64,000 nt of DNA from VXNE01 sp965208745 (GCA_965208745.1 CBDBPN010000003.1:372001-436000); one strand, 5' to 3'. Shown: positions 26,536-36,542, numbered from the stretch's first letter. Made by a program: numbers and translations. Notes: generated by a model not told the origin, from the sequence alone.

Positions 26536-27334
26536 GTGCGCACCTACCTCGATCAGAACCGCCTGACCACGGAGTGCGACCGGCGCTTTCACGCCTGCGA
26601 TCTCGAACTTGCGGGCGGTGTGGTGCAGGTCGTTCCGGCGGTGGTCGAGCGGCTCACGCCGTTGGTGGCTGTGGGCGCATGGTCCTGGTCCGACCAGCAG
26701 ATCGCCCGACGGGAAGCGCTCGCCAACCCGGGAGACAGTCCCGCCGGATTGCGCGTGCAACGGTGGTGGTGCCGCCAATGGCAGATCCCGAACGGCCTGT
26801 ACCGGGTCCGAGCACTGTCTCAGGACGAACACCACGTCGCCCGCCACCTGCTCGGCCCCGGGGGCATACCCGCGGAGTGTTTTCCCCGTGCCGAGGGCGA
26901 CCTCCTCGAGGACAACGACGCCAACATCGTCGCACAGATCGTTACCGTGGCGGGACCTTGCTGCTGACGAGCGACAAGGCCATGGTGGAAGACGATCTGC
27001 TTGAGGATTGGTTCTTGCCGACACCGCAGTGGCAGCGTTCTGGCCGGAGGCCGATGACGCTCCGGCGGACATGGTGAGGGTGGAGACGCTCAGCGGCGTA
27101 TCCGCCCTCTCGCGTGGTCACTTCCAGACATTCGGTCCGAAACTCAGTGCGTACAGTGAGCAGGACCGCGATATCGAGGCACGTATCGCCCGCGTCAGGG
27201 ACAACCTGCCCGCGCGGCTGCGGCAGGGGGAGCGTCGCCGTCAATCCATGCTCGCGGGCGAGCCGCTGGCGCCGCTTACCGACAAGGCACTGTCCCGCCC
27301 GCACGCCGGCGGTGACAGTCGCTACGACTGGTAG
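26536..27334 (+). pseudogene. PIN-like protein, two frameshifts
   Basis: About 266 residues when two missing bases are restored. It starts at a GTG: MRTYLDQNRLTTECDRRFHA, where YLDQN resembles the first PIN aspartate motif YLDTN, followed by GGVVQVVPAVVERL. A middle part DNDANIVAQIV is followed, after a -1 shift near 26942, by GGTLLLTSDKAMVEDDLLED, which resembles the later PIN acidic motifs; a second -1 shift near 27005 leads to the C-terminal part. Both shifts would be cured by one extra base in a short run (T, G). Assignment to PIN is by pattern only. Confidence 0.45.
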
Positions 27335-27525
27335 TCGAGGTCCCCGCTCGACGCCCTCCTGTAGCGTGGGTGCGTTCCCGGGCCGGCTTCCGTCACTGCG
27401 GGTTGTCCGCGCGGCCGTCGTGGAGGGGGCAACGGTGATGACATGCCACAAATTCCTGAACGGCCAGGTCCCGGACGGTGCTCGGGGAGATGCGGCGGGG
27501 TAGCGCTCCCCAGGAGGCGCCGGCG

Positions 27526-28707
27526 TCAGATCACTCGCCCCTCACGCAGCCCGTCGATCTCCCCGTCCGCGTACCCCAGTTGAAGCATGATCTCGCGCGT
27601 GTGTTCGCCGAGCGTGGGTGCCCGCGTGCGCACCGGCGTGTCCGCCTTCGAGAAGTCGACGGGCATGCGGGCCACTGGGGCGGGAGTCGGGAGCCCCGGG
27701 TAGTCCGTCGGAACGAAAAACCGCTGGTCGACGACCTGCTCGTTCACGAGGGCTTCGGCGGGCGTGAGCACCTCTCCGCAGGGGATGCGGGCCGCTTCCA
27801 GCTCCGCCACGACTTCCGCCGTGGTCCGCTCGCGTGTCCACGCGGACATGCGCTCGCTGATCTCCGCTGCCTGCTCGCCCCGCGTCTCGTCCGTCGCGTA
27901 GCGCGCATCGGTAAGCCAGCGGTCCTCGCCCATCAGCCGCGCCCACCGCTCGAACAGCGGGTCGCCCACCACCGAGACGAGCACCCAGCCGTCGCGGGTG
28001 GGGAAAACATCCGACGGCGCGGCGGTCTGGCCGCGATTGCCGCTCGCCACCCGGTTCTTCCGCAGGATGGCTTCCTCGATCAGCGGCCCGTTGGCCACCG
28101 TCAGGGCCGAGGCCAGCAGGCAGCCCTCCACGTGCTGGCCCTCACCGGTCTTCATCCGATGCATGTGGGCCGCCAGCGTGGCGAAGGCGTTCAGCGTGCC
28201 GGTCGTGTAATCGACGTAGGGGAAGTAGTTCTTCATCGGCTCGTCCGGATGGCCGGTCATGTGCATGTTCCCGGACATCGCCTGTGCCACGCCGTCGAAG
28301 CCGACGCGATTGGCGTAGGGCCCGCCCGAGCCGTAGGCGGTGCTCGTGGTCAGTACGATGTCCGGCTTCACGCGCGTCAGGCTCTCGTAGTCGAGCCCCA
28401 TGGCCGTGACGGTCTCCGGCGGCAGGTTGGCGATGACGACGTCCGCGGTCGCGACGAGCCGCTGGAGCACGTCCTGGCCGCCGGGTTTGCGCGGGTTGAG
28501 GGTGAAGCCCCGCTTGTTGCGGTTGAGCGCCATGAACAGGGAACCCTGGCCGTCCGGCGTGACCGGGGCCGTGTAGCGGTCCTCGCTGCCGTCCACCTTC
28601 TCGACGCGGATCACGTCCGCGCCGAGGTCCGCCAGCAACATGCCGCAGAACGGACCCGCGATGTAGCGTCCGAAGTCCAGCACGCGCGTCCCTTCGAGAA
28701 TGGACAT
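27526..28707 (-). CDS. CaiB/BaiF family CoA-transferase
   Basis: Class III CoA-transferase of 393 residues, which moves CoA between acyl groups in breakdown of a carboxylic acid. The start VLDFGRYIAGPFCGMLLADL and RVEKVDGSEDR are family hallmarks, and the nucleophilic Asp is in YFPYVDYTTGT. The enzyme is divergent from an enoyl-CoA hydratase across a 108-bp gap, a usual pairing for activation and hydration of an unsaturated acid such as carnitine- or isoprenoid-type compounds. Substrate not deducible. Confidence 0.93.
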   Translation of the reverse strand: MSILEGTRVLDFGRYIAGPFCGMLLADLGADVIRVEKVDGSEDRYTAPVTPDGQGSLFMALNRNKRGFTLNPRKPGGQDVLQRLVATADVVIANLPPETVTAMGLDYESLTRVKPDIVLTTSTAYGSGGPYANRVGFDGVAQAMSGNMHMTGHPDEPMKNYFPYVDYTTGTLNAFATLAAHMHRMKTGEGQHVEGCLLASALTVANGPLIEEAILRKNRVASGNRGQTAAPSDVFPTRDGWVLVSVVGDPLFERWARLMGEDRWLTDARYATDETRGEQAAEISERMSAWTRERTTAEVVAELEAARIPCGEVLTPAEALVNEQVVDQRFFVPTDYPGLPTPAPVARMPVDFSKADTPVRTRAPTLGEHTREIMLQLGYADGEIDGLREGRVI

Positions 28708-28815
28708 TCTGCCTCCCCTGCCATCGACCGAGCGGCGATGTTATGCCGCGCCCGCCACCGGGCGCCACGCGGCGAAAGGTATGCTTGCCGGTTCCGACCC
28801 GGAAATGAGCGAAAG

Positions 28816-29697
28816 ATGACCGACTACAACACCATCCTCCTGGAGCGGCTCGGCACGGACGACCGGCTCGCGCGCATCACGCTGAACCGGCCCGAGAAGA
28901 TGAACGCCCTCACCGGCGAGCTCTTCTCCGAACTCAGCGACTGCCTGCACGACCTCGAGGCCGACCAGGACTGCCGCGTGATCATCCTGCGCGGCGCGGG
29001 ACGCTGCTTCAGCGCCGGGTACGACCTGACGCCGGGGCGCGAGCGGCGCGGCGAACGCACCTACCGGACGCAGGACGACAAGCGCCGCGTGCTGATGATG
29101 AACATGCGCACGTCCATGCAGCAGATCACGGACGTGCAGATGTACCTGTGGAACATGGCGAAGATCACGATCGCGCAGCTGCACGGCTACGCCCTGGCGG
29201 GCGGCTGCGAGCTGGCCATGATGACCGACCTCGTGGTGGCCGCGGACGACACCCAGATCGGCCACCCGGGGCTCCGCGGCCTCGGCACGGCACGCAACGG
29301 CAACATCTGGCCCCTGGTCATGAGCATGCGCAAGGCCAAGGAGTACTACTACACGGGCGACAACCTGACCGGCGCGGAAGCGGCCGACATCGAGATGATC
29401 AACTACGCCTGGCCGAAGGAGGACCTCGAGGCGAACACGATCGCCTTCGCCGAGCGGGTCGCCAACGGGTCCGCGGACCACCTCGCCGTGCTCAAGCTCA
29501 CCATGAATCGGTTCTACGAGAACATGGGGATCTACTCGTCCGTGCGCAGTGCTACGGAGCAGGACGCCCTCGCGCAGATGACCGAGTGGACCTACACCTT
29601 CGGCGAAGCCGTGCGTGAGAAGGGGCTGGGGGAGGCCTTCCGCGAGCGGGACGCGCCCTACCGCGGCAACGAGGGGTTCCGGGGCAAGACCGACTGA
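28816..29697 (+). CDS. Enoyl-CoA hydratase/isomerase family protein
   Basis: Crotonase-fold enzyme of 293 residues. It starts MTDYNTILLERLGTDDRLAR, and has ITLNRPEKMNALT (34-46), the oxyanion-hole segments FSAGYDL and HGYALAGGCELAMM, and a normal C-terminal helical part. The position of the second catalytic Glu of classical hydratases appears replaced (GHPGLRGLGT region), so isomerase, hydrolase or another crotonase activity is possible. Divergent from the CaiB-type CoA-transferase and probably in the same pathway. Confidence 0.9.
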   Translation: MTDYNTILLERLGTDDRLARITLNRPEKMNALTGELFSELSDCLHDLEADQDCRVIILRGAGRCFSAGYDLTPGRERRGERTYRTQDDKRRVLMMNMRTSMQQITDVQMYLWNMAKITIAQLHGYALAGGCELAMMTDLVVAADDTQIGHPGLRGLGTARNGNIWPLVMSMRKAKEYYYTGDNLTGAEAADIEMINYAWPKEDLEANTIAFAERVANGSADHLAVLKLTMNRFYENMGIYSSVRSATEQDALAQMTEWTYTFGEAVREKGLGEAFRERDAPYRGNEGFRGKTD

Positions 29698-29716
29698 AGC
29701 GCTCGGCGGGCCGGTC

Positions 29717-30649
29717 TCAGGCCACGAGCGTCCGGGCGTACCGCAGGGCGCCGGCGAGTCCGGCCCCGTCGTCGAGGACGAGCGCGGTGCCGATGTCGCG
29801 CACGTAATCCGTCATCCGGCCGCGTTCCTCGAAGCGCCGCCGAAAGCCGCTGCCGGCCAGGAAGTCCGCGAGCCGCGGGAGGATGCCGCCGCCGAGGTAA
29901 ACGCCGCCCCGCGCGCAGCCGGTCACGCACAGCGCCCCCGCCGCGTTGCCGAGGACGGCGCACCAGGTCTCGAGGGTCTGGTGACACACCGGATCGGAGA
30001 GCGTCAGGCCGCGCGCGGTAATCTCCTGCGGAGTCAGCTCCTCGGCCGCGGCCCCCCACACCGCGCACACCGCCCGGTACAGGTTGCCGATCCCCGGCCC
30101 GGACAGCACGTCCTCCCAGGAGACATACCCCAGCTCGGCGGCCAGCGCGCCGAGGATTTCCTGCTCGAGGGGGTCCCCCGGCGCGAGTGGGGCGTGCCCG
30201 CCCTCGGACGGATGGACGCTTCCGTCCGCCGTGACGAGCGCCATGCCGAGGCCGGTGCCCGGCGCGACCACGGCCCGGGCGCCAGCTCCGAGGGCTCCGC
30301 CGAGCGCACGCAGAGAATCGTTGCCGAGGTGAGGTACTTCGGTCCCCAGCGCCACCAGGTCGTTCACGAGGACGACCCGCTCGATGTCGAGAGCGGCGGC
30401 GATGGTCCTCTCGTCAAACACCAGGACCCCGTTCGTCAGGCGCGCCCGACCGTCCGTAACGGGTCCTCCGACCGCGACGCAAAGGACCTCCACCGCCGCA
30501 TCGCCCAACCCGGCGGCCACCAGCGCGACCGCGTCCTCGCAATCCCCGGTGGCGCAGGTGCGCTCCCTCCCCGCCCCGTCGGGGTCCACCACGCGGAACC
30601 GTGCCCGCGTGGCGCCAATGTCGGCACCCGCGATGACGCCGTGCGTCAC
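29717..30649 (-). CDS. glk: Glucokinase (Glk family)
   Basis: 310-residue ATP-dependent hexokinase of the bacterial Glk family (PF02685). ATP loop GADIGATRARFR near the N-terminus, sugar-binding LVNDLVALG and EGGHAPLAP, and APGTGLGMA are all present. The start is GTG at 30649, whose GTGA overlaps the TGA of the upstream reductase, so they are translationally coupled. Phosphorylates glucose at the entry to glycolysis or Entner-Doudoroff. Confidence 0.9.
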   Translation of the reverse strand: MTHGVIAGADIGATRARFRVVDPDGAGRERTCATGDCEDAVALVAAGLGDAAVEVLCVAVGGPVTDGRARLTNGVLVFDERTIAAALDIERVVLVNDLVALGTEVPHLGNDSLRALGGALGAGARAVVAPGTGLGMALVTADGSVHPSEGGHAPLAPGDPLEQEILGALAAELGYVSWEDVLSGPGIGNLYRAVCAVWGAAAEELTPQEITARGLTLSDPVCHQTLETWCAVLGNAAGALCVTGCARGGVYLGGGILPRLADFLAGSGFRRRFEERGRMTDYVRDIGTALVLDDGAGLAGALRYARTLVA

Positions 30650-31704
30650 GGCGGCAGGATCCGCAGGTCCTGCAGCCGGCGCAGTTGGCCTTCGAGCATG
30701 ACCTCGGTGTCGATGCAGTCGCCGAAGCCCGCGTGGCGGATCTTGACGGTCGAGAGCAGGGTGTCCTGGCTGCCGTGCAGACCGAACACGGCATCCGCGA
30801 ACTGCCACGACGACCCGATGAGAGCATCCATGCCGTAGCCCGCCAGTCCGTGCTTCCGCGTCATGTCCTCCCACCTCTCCGCGTGTCGGGGCATCGTCTC
30901 GACGAGCGAGGCCGGCTCGTCGTCACCAACCTCCATGTCGAAGACCGCAGCGACGGTCGGCCATACCGAGCGCCACACCAACTGGTCGCCGTTGGTGACG
31001 TTGAACGTCTCGTTCCGGCTCTCCTCGGCATGGGCCGCCCACCGGATCGCGCGGCCGAGAAGCGCCGCGTCCGTCGCTTCGGTGATGCACGGCTCCCCGC
31101 CCGGAAAGGACAACGGCCTGCCGCATGCGCGCTGGACGGCCGCGTACACGCCGATCGCCATGGTCATGTTCATCGGGCTGCCGACGGCGACGCCGCAGAC
31201 GATCTGGGGACGCAGGATCGTGAACGCCCAGCCGCCGCGCGCGGCCCGCTCCCGAGCCAGGTCTTCCTGCACCCAGTAGAAGTTCGGACCCGCGTGCCGC
31301 GGGTGGTGCTCCTTGCCGGGATTCCGCATCGGGCCCAGGTGAGCGCCGTAGGCCTTCGTGCCCTGCAGGAGCGTCAGGTGTTCGGACGGCTCGACGAAAT
31401 CGAGGACGTTCGTCAGCATCGCGAGGTTGGTCGCGATCTGCCGCTCGTCGCGCCAGCCCGCGATCAGTTCCGGGCGTTCGTAGAGCGCCGTGTAGACGAT
31501 GTGTGTCACCCCGGAGAGCCCGGAGAACGCCGCGCGGCAGGCGGCCCGGTCCGTCAGGTCCACCGGCAGGAAATCCGCGCGGGTGGGGAAGTCCGGCGCG
31601 CGGCGGGAGACACCGATCAGCTCGCAGTCCGCATCGGCCATGGCCTCGAGCACGCCCCGGCCGACCAGGCCTCGGGCGCCGATGACGAGCATCTTCATGG
31701 GCAC
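30646..31704 (-). CDS. SDR family reductase, PRISE-type
   Basis: 352-residue extended short-chain dehydrogenase/reductase with NAD(P)-binding loop VIGARGLVGRGV at the N-terminus. The stretches LLQGTKAYGAHLGP and NFYWVQEDL match the progesterone-5-beta-reductase/iridoid-synthase-like subgroup, which reduces enones. The Tyr in NFYWVQED is the catalytic candidate. It overlaps the glucokinase gene by four bases and lies eight bases from the stop of the ABC exporter gene, so four or five genes are in one leftward run. Confidence 0.85.
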   Translation of the reverse strand: MPMKMLVIGARGLVGRGVLEAMADADCELIGVSRRAPDFPTRADFLPVDLTDRAACRAAFSGLSGVTHIVYTALYERPELIAGWRDERQIATNLAMLTNVLDFVEPSEHLTLLQGTKAYGAHLGPMRNPGKEHHPRHAGPNFYWVQEDLARERAARGGWAFTILRPQIVCGVAVGSPMNMTMAIGVYAAVQRACGRPLSFPGGEPCITEATDAALLGRAIRWAAHAEESRNETFNVTNGDQLVWRSVWPTVAAVFDMEVGDDEPASLVETMPRHAERWEDMTRKHGLAGYGMDALIGSSWQFADAVFGLHGSQDTLLSTVKIRHAGFGDCIDTEVMLEGQLRRLQDLRILPP

Positions 31705-31711
31705 GGAGCCG

Positions 31712-33532
31712 TCATCGGTAGGCCGCGGCCTGGATCTCGTAGAGCTCGGCGTACTGGCCGCCGGCCGCCATCAGGTCGTCGTGGGCGCCGACTTCCACGA
31801 CGCGCGCGCCGTCCATGACCACGATGAGGTCCGCCATGCGCACGGTGCTGAAGCGGTGGGAGACGAGCAGCGTGATGCGGCCGTTCGGCGCCTCGCCGCC
31901 CGTGCCGCCGCGGGCGGCGCTCGCGTAGCGCTCGAACAGCGCGTGTTCGGTCTCCGCATCGAGGGCCGCGGTCGGCTCGTCGAGCACGAGCAGCAGCGGT
32001 TCGTCGCGCATGAATCCCCGGGCCAGCGAGAGCTTCTGCCACTGGCCGAAGCTGACCTCCACACCGTCAGGCCACGTCGGCCCGAGTTGGGTTTCGAGGC
32101 CCTCCGTCAGGGCGGCGACGACGTCCTCCGCACCGGCCCTTCCCACCGCGGTTTCGACCGCCGGCCGCTCGTCCATGCGCCCGGCGTCACCCACCCCGAC
32201 AGTCCGCCGGGCCTGGAACTCGAAGCGGAAGAAGTCCTGAAAGGCGCCGGCGAGCCGGTTGCGCCAGGCCGGCGCGGCAACGCGGGCGAGGTCCATGCCG
32301 TCAACCAGGATGCGTCCCTGGTTGGGCTCGTACATCTTGCAGAGCAGCTTGACGAGGGTCGTCTTGCCCGCGCCGTTCTCACCGACGAGGGCCACGACGC
32401 TGCCTGCCGGCAGCCCCAGGTCGACATCCTTCAGCACCAGTTCGGTCGTGCCTGGATAGGCGAAGGAGACGTTCTCGAGGACGATGCCCTCCCCGATCGC
32501 CGCCGGCGCCGACAGCGTCGCGCGTTCGGTCTTCGCCGCAGCATAGTCCTCGAGCCAGGCCATCCGTTTCGAGCCGTCCATCCAGATACCGCGCAGGAAG
32601 CCGATCTCTCCCACGGTGGCGCCAATATAGGCGGACAGCCGGGACCCCGCCGCCAGCACCAGGAGCACCTCGCCGGGCGTGGACTCTATCCCGTAGGCCA
32701 CGAAGACGACGGCGCCCACGAAACCCGCCCCGAAGACCGCCCACCCAGCCGTGTGCCAGGCCGCGCTGACCCAGCGCGCCGAGGCGACACGGCCGTACCA
32801 CCCCTCCCAAGCCGTGCGGCGGTCGCGGACCAGCCGAGGCCCGATGCCGGCGACGCGGACTTCCTTGCCCGGCGGCGCCGTGGTCGCCGTGTCGAAGAGA
32901 TGCCGGGCGAGCCGCTGCGACTGCGCGCCGGCCTCCTCCGCCGCGCGCTCCACCGCCGGCCGCCAGGTCGAGGTCAGCACGGTCGGCAGCGCGAACACCG
33001 CGAGCAGCGCGAGGGCCGGATGGATCGATACGAGCAGGACAATCGTGACCCCGAGGCGCAGCACCCAGCCGCAGGTCGTGAAGAGCGACATGTACATGTG
33101 GTCGAGCACGAACACCTGGTCGCGCAGGATGGAGAGGCGGTCCAGGTAGTCCGGGCGCTCGTGGTGTTCCACGGTCGCGACGCTGGCCTGCAACTCCGCG
33201 ACGTGGGATTCCAGCGCGATCGTGACGCGGTCCCGAAAGCGCCGCTGCGTGCGGTCGCTCACCACCCGCAGCACCCAGGTCATCGCCGCGGACACGGCGA
33301 GTCCTCCCGCGGCCACCGCCACCAGGGTCGGCGCGTTACCGAGCAACCCGTCCGCCAGGAACTTCAGCCACAGCGCCATCAGGGCGTCCGGGAGCGCGGC
33401 GAGCAGCGACAGTGTGAACGCCACCGCCAGCAGCGTCGGCTCCGCCGCGTAACCGCGCTTCAGCGCCCGCCACATCGACGGCAGAGCGGCCGGCAGATCG
33501 TCGAGTGCGGTCTTCGCGTCAGTCGAGGACAT
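31712..33532 (-). CDS. ABC exporter half-transporter (subunit B)
   Basis: 606-residue fusion of a six-helix membrane domain (about 1-330) and an ATPase domain (340-606). Walker A GENGAGKTTL, Walker B LLLVLDEPT and the H-loop LLVSHRFST are present. The signature is VSFGQWQ rather than LSGGQ, so one of the two composite ATP sites of the dimer may be degenerate, as in many heterodimeric exporters. It overlaps the partner gene by 14 bases; together they form the exporter. Cargo unknown (peptide, lipid or drug). Confidence 0.92.
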   Translation of the reverse strand: MSSTDAKTALDDLPAALPSMWRALKRGYAAEPTLLAVAFTLSLLAALPDALMALWLKFLADGLLGNAPTLVAVAAGGLAVSAAMTWVLRVVSDRTQRRFRDRVTIALESHVAELQASVATVEHHERPDYLDRLSILRDQVFVLDHMYMSLFTTCGWVLRLGVTIVLLVSIHPALALLAVFALPTVLTSTWRPAVERAAEEAGAQSQRLARHLFDTATTAPPGKEVRVAGIGPRLVRDRRTAWEGWYGRVASARWVSAAWHTAGWAVFGAGFVGAVVFVAYGIESTPGEVLLVLAAGSRLSAYIGATVGEIGFLRGIWMDGSKRMAWLEDYAAAKTERATLSAPAAIGEGIVLENVSFAYPGTTELVLKDVDLGLPAGSVVALVGENGAGKTTLVKLLCKMYEPNQGRILVDGMDLARVAAPAWRNRLAGAFQDFFRFEFQARRTVGVGDAGRMDERPAVETAVGRAGAEDVVAALTEGLETQLGPTWPDGVEVSFGQWQKLSLARGFMRDEPLLLVLDEPTAALDAETEHALFERYASAARGGTGGEAPNGRITLLVSHRFSTVRMADLIVVMDGARVVEVGAHDDLMAAGGQYAELYEIQAAAYR

Positions 33533-35351
33533 CGAGGCCCTCCTCGTCGTCGAACCGCTGCGCCTGGAGGTCGAACATCGTCCGGTAGCGTCCGTTCGCG
33601 GCCATCAACTCGTCATGCGTGCCAAGCTCGACGACACGACCGTGTTCCAGCACGCAGATGCGGTCGGCGTGGCGCACCGTCGAGAAACGGTGCGAGATCA
33701 GGATCGTCGTGACGTCCCGCGTCGCCGCCAGGATGCGGTCGAATATTTCGGCTTCACCCCGGACATCGAGCTGCGCGGTCGGCTCGTCGAGGAGGACGAC
33801 CCCCGCGCCCTGCCGCACCGCGGCCAGCGCCCGGGCGAGCGCCACGCGCTGCCACTGGCCGCCGGACAGGTCCGTGCCCCCGTCGTAGCCTCGCGCCAGC
33901 ACGGTGTCGAGTTCCGCCAGGCGCGCCGCTCCGGCCTCTTCGAGCGCCTCCCGGACGACCTCGTCCGACGCGCCGCCCGGGGCGACGTTGTCCCGCAGCG
34001 GCAACTCGAACCGGACGAAGTCCTGGAACACCGCGGTGACGCGCTCGCGCCACGGCTCGATGCCGATGTCACGCAAATCGACGCCATCGACCTCGATCGC
34101 GCCCTCCTGTTGCTCATACAGGCGGCACAGCAGCTTGGCGAGCGTCGTCTTGCCCGCGCCGTTCTGGCCGACGATGGCGAGGGAAGACCCCGCGGGAATG
34201 GCGAGATCGAAGCCGTCGAGCACCACCTGTCCCGTGGACGGGTAGGCGAACTTCACGTCGCGGAAGCGGATCTCGCGCCCCGGCATGCCCTGCGCCCGCG
34301 CCGCACCCGCCGTCAACGCGCCCGCATCGGCCATCGACTCGCGCAGACGCAGCACGGCCGCCGCCGGCGCGGACGCCCCATCGAGCGCCCAGGACAGGCC
34401 GCCGAAGGCGATCATGCTGGTCGCGAACGCCGCTGCCGCGAAGGTGACCATCGCATCAAGCGCCAGCTCGCCCGCGTTCGCATCGACCGCCATGGACCAG
34501 AACACGAGGACATTCGCGGCCAGCACCACCGCCAGGCTCGTCGCGACCGGCCGCTCGCGCAGTTTCGTCGCTTCCCAGCGCAGATCATGGAGCTGCTTGC
34601 GATGACGGCGGAAGCGTTCGACGATCCAGCCCCCGAGGCCGAACAGGCGCAGTTCCTTGGCCGACGGCGCATCGACCGCGAGCCGGTAGGCGTAGTCCGC
34701 GTGCCGCTGCGCTTCGCGCACTTCATCCGTGTTGCGGTCCCGCCAGACCCCGCTCTCGCGCAACAGCCAGTGCGTCAGCAGCCACGCGCCGCCCAGCAGC
34801 AGCGGCGCCCACCACGAGTACGCCGCGAGCACGGCCGCGGAGGTGAGCCCGGCAAGGAGTTCCACGAGGCCCGCGGCGATGAAGTCCATCGAGATCGACA
34901 ACGGCGGACCGCTGATGCCGAGGTCGAAATCCCGCGCCATCGTCAGGTCGTTGGTGAGTTCCGGATCCTCCAGGTGCCCCATGCCGGGCGGCGTGACGCA
35001 GGCCACGGTGAGGCGGTCGTGGAGCCATGCCGCCGTGGCGCTGCCGAGGTTGGCGCTCGCCGCCTGGTGAAGCGGCGCGAGCACCTGCAGCAGCACGAAG
35101 ACCGTGCCCACCAGGGCAAGCGGAGGCACGAGGTTCTCGCCCGCCTCCACGGCCCCGACGAGCAGGCCCATGGCGATGGCGAAGAGCGCCGGGAGCGTGC
35201 CGCGCACGACGAGCAGCGTCCACCAGAGCGCCGCCAGGAGGGGGTGGGCGCGCGGCAGCACCGTCAGGAACTTCCATTCCTGACGGGAGGTCAGGCGGGC
35301 GAGCATCGCGGAACCGTGGCTTATCGGCTGCCCGAGGTCAAGGTCCGGCAA
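33519..35351 (-). CDS. ABC exporter half-transporter (subunit A)
   Basis: 610-residue membrane-plus-ATPase half-transporter. Walker A GQNGAGKTTL, signature DLSGGQWQ, Walker B VVLLDEPT, H-loop ILISHRFST, so this half is canonical. The start at 35351 overlaps the stop of the LLM gene by 14 bases; an in-frame ATG at 35306 is an alternative. Partner of the gene at 31712. Confidence 0.92.
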   Translation of the reverse strand: MPDLDLGQPISHGSAMLARLTSRQEWKFLTVLPRAHPLLAALWWTLLVVRGTLPALFAIAMGLLVGAVEAGENLVPPLALVGTVFVLLQVLAPLHQAASANLGSATAAWLHDRLTVACVTPPGMGHLEDPELTNDLTMARDFDLGISGPPLSISMDFIAAGLVELLAGLTSAAVLAAYSWWAPLLLGGAWLLTHWLLRESGVWRDRNTDEVREAQRHADYAYRLAVDAPSAKELRLFGLGGWIVERFRRHRKQLHDLRWEATKLRERPVATSLAVVLAANVLVFWSMAVDANAGELALDAMVTFAAAAFATSMIAFGGLSWALDGASAPAAAVLRLRESMADAGALTAGAARAQGMPGREIRFRDVKFAYPSTGQVVLDGFDLAIPAGSSLAIVGQNGAGKTTLAKLLCRLYEQQEGAIEVDGVDLRDIGIEPWRERVTAVFQDFVRFELPLRDNVAPGGASDEVVREALEEAGAARLAELDTVLARGYDGGTDLSGGQWQRVALARALAAVRQGAGVVLLDEPTAQLDVRGEAEIFDRILAATRDVTTILISHRFSTVRHADRICVLEHGRVVELGTHDELMAANGRYRTMFDLQAQRFDDEEGLDVLD

Positions 35352-36471
35352 GCGGCCCGATGACCGCTTCGGCGAACTCGTGCAGCATCGCCATCTCCTG
35401 CTCCTGCTCGAACCAGCCGACGTGGTGCCAGAGGAAGAACTCGCTGATGCCGAAGGTGTCCTGCAAACGCCCCACGTGGTCGAGGACTTCCTGGCGGGAG
35501 CCCATCCAGAGCCGGCCCATCGGGACCGTGTAGGGCGGCGCGTTGTAGGCGAAGTCGAAGAGCCATTCGAAGCCCTCGTAGAGGTCCCGCGTCTCGGCCG
35601 GCGTGCGGCCCATCACCAGGTGGCCGCCGAGCGCCAGCATGTCGTCGGGACCGATGTCCCGCCCATGATCGCGAGCTTCCTGGAGGCAGACATCCAGCGT
35701 CAGCGGGATGAAGTGCTCCTTCTCCTCGTTGAACATGCCCATCATCTTGCCGCCTTCCCGGGCCCAGAACTTCGCGGTCCCCATGCTGTAGCTGAACGGA
35801 GCATAGACCGGGGGGTGCGGATCGTCCTGGAGCGGTCTCGGGACGATGCCGATCTCCTTCAGGCGCCCGTCCGCCGTAACCGAGTCGGGCGACCAGGCGG
35901 TGGTCGGATTGAACTCCCAGGGCATGTCCGGCGGCGCCTCCCAGAACTCTCCACGGAGCGACACGGTCTCCTCGGTCCAGAGCGCCTTCACCAGCCGCCA
36001 GTTCTCCTCGAACGCGCGGCGGTTGCGCAGGTCGGCCTCCGACTTGTCCGAGTGCGTGGACGTGATCCCGAGGTGCTGCCCGAAGGTGCCCGTCCAACGG
36101 GGCGTGTTGCCCCGGGAGAACCCGGCGAACATGCGGCCGCCCGTGAAGTGATCGAGCATCGCCAGATTCTCCGCCAACTGGATCGGGTTGACGGCGGTGA
36201 GGTTCATGCCGAGCTGGCCGACGCGCATGCACTCGGTGTGCTGGGCGATGTAGTAGTCCCAGAACAGCGGGTTGGTGGTCGTCTCGATCCCTTCGACCTG
36301 CAGGTGCTGCTCGGTCAGGCAGAAGCCCGTGTAGCCGAGGGACTCGGCGAACTGCATCTGCGTCTTCATGTTCGCCATCAGGGCCTGGAAGCGCGCCGGA
36401 TCCGAACCGGCCCGGTCGACCTGTTCGCCCCGGGAGCGCATGTACGGAATCGCGAGAATCACGAACTGCAT
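35338..36471 (-). CDS. LLM-class flavin-dependent oxidoreductase
   Basis: 377-residue luciferase-like monooxygenase. Typical features: SLGYTGFCLTEQHLQVEG near residue 45, GQLGMNLTAVNPIQLAENLA, DHFTGGRMFAGFSRG. This resembles the FMNH2-dependent alkane/luciferase-type branch more than the F420 one. It leads the leftward run LLM-ABC-ABC-reductase-glk and may share a promoter region with the divergent vapB, where an inverted repeat lies. Confidence 0.9.
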   Translation of the reverse strand: MQFVILAIPYMRSRGEQVDRAGSDPARFQALMANMKTQMQFAESLGYTGFCLTEQHLQVEGIETTTNPLFWDYYIAQHTECMRVGQLGMNLTAVNPIQLAENLAMLDHFTGGRMFAGFSRGNTPRWTGTFGQHLGITSTHSDKSEADLRNRRAFEENWRLVKALWTEETVSLRGEFWEAPPDMPWEFNPTTAWSPDSVTADGRLKEIGIVPRPLQDDPHPPVYAPFSYSMGTAKFWAREGGKMMGMFNEEKEHFIPLTLDVCLQEARDHGRDIGPDDMLALGGHLVMGRTPAETRDLYEGFEWLFDFAYNAPPYTVPMGRLWMGSRQEVLDHVGRLQDTFGISEFFLWHHVGWFEQEQEMAMLHEFAEAVIGPLAGP

Positions 36472-36517
36472 GGGGGAGTCTCCCTGCCGACACCCGGCGA
36501 CGACACAACACCCGGTC

Positions 36518-36542
36518 CGGTTGATGCGTCAGGCATCAACCG
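36518..36542. promoter_or_regulatory. Inverted repeat upstream of vapB
   Basis: CGGTTGATGC-GTCAG-GCATCAACCG, a perfect 10-bp repeat with 5-base centre, 38 bp before the vapB ATG and 47 bp before the divergent LLM start. VapB proteins autoregulate through such palindromes, so this is a good operator candidate. With no T-tract, a terminator is less likely. Confidence 0.5.
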
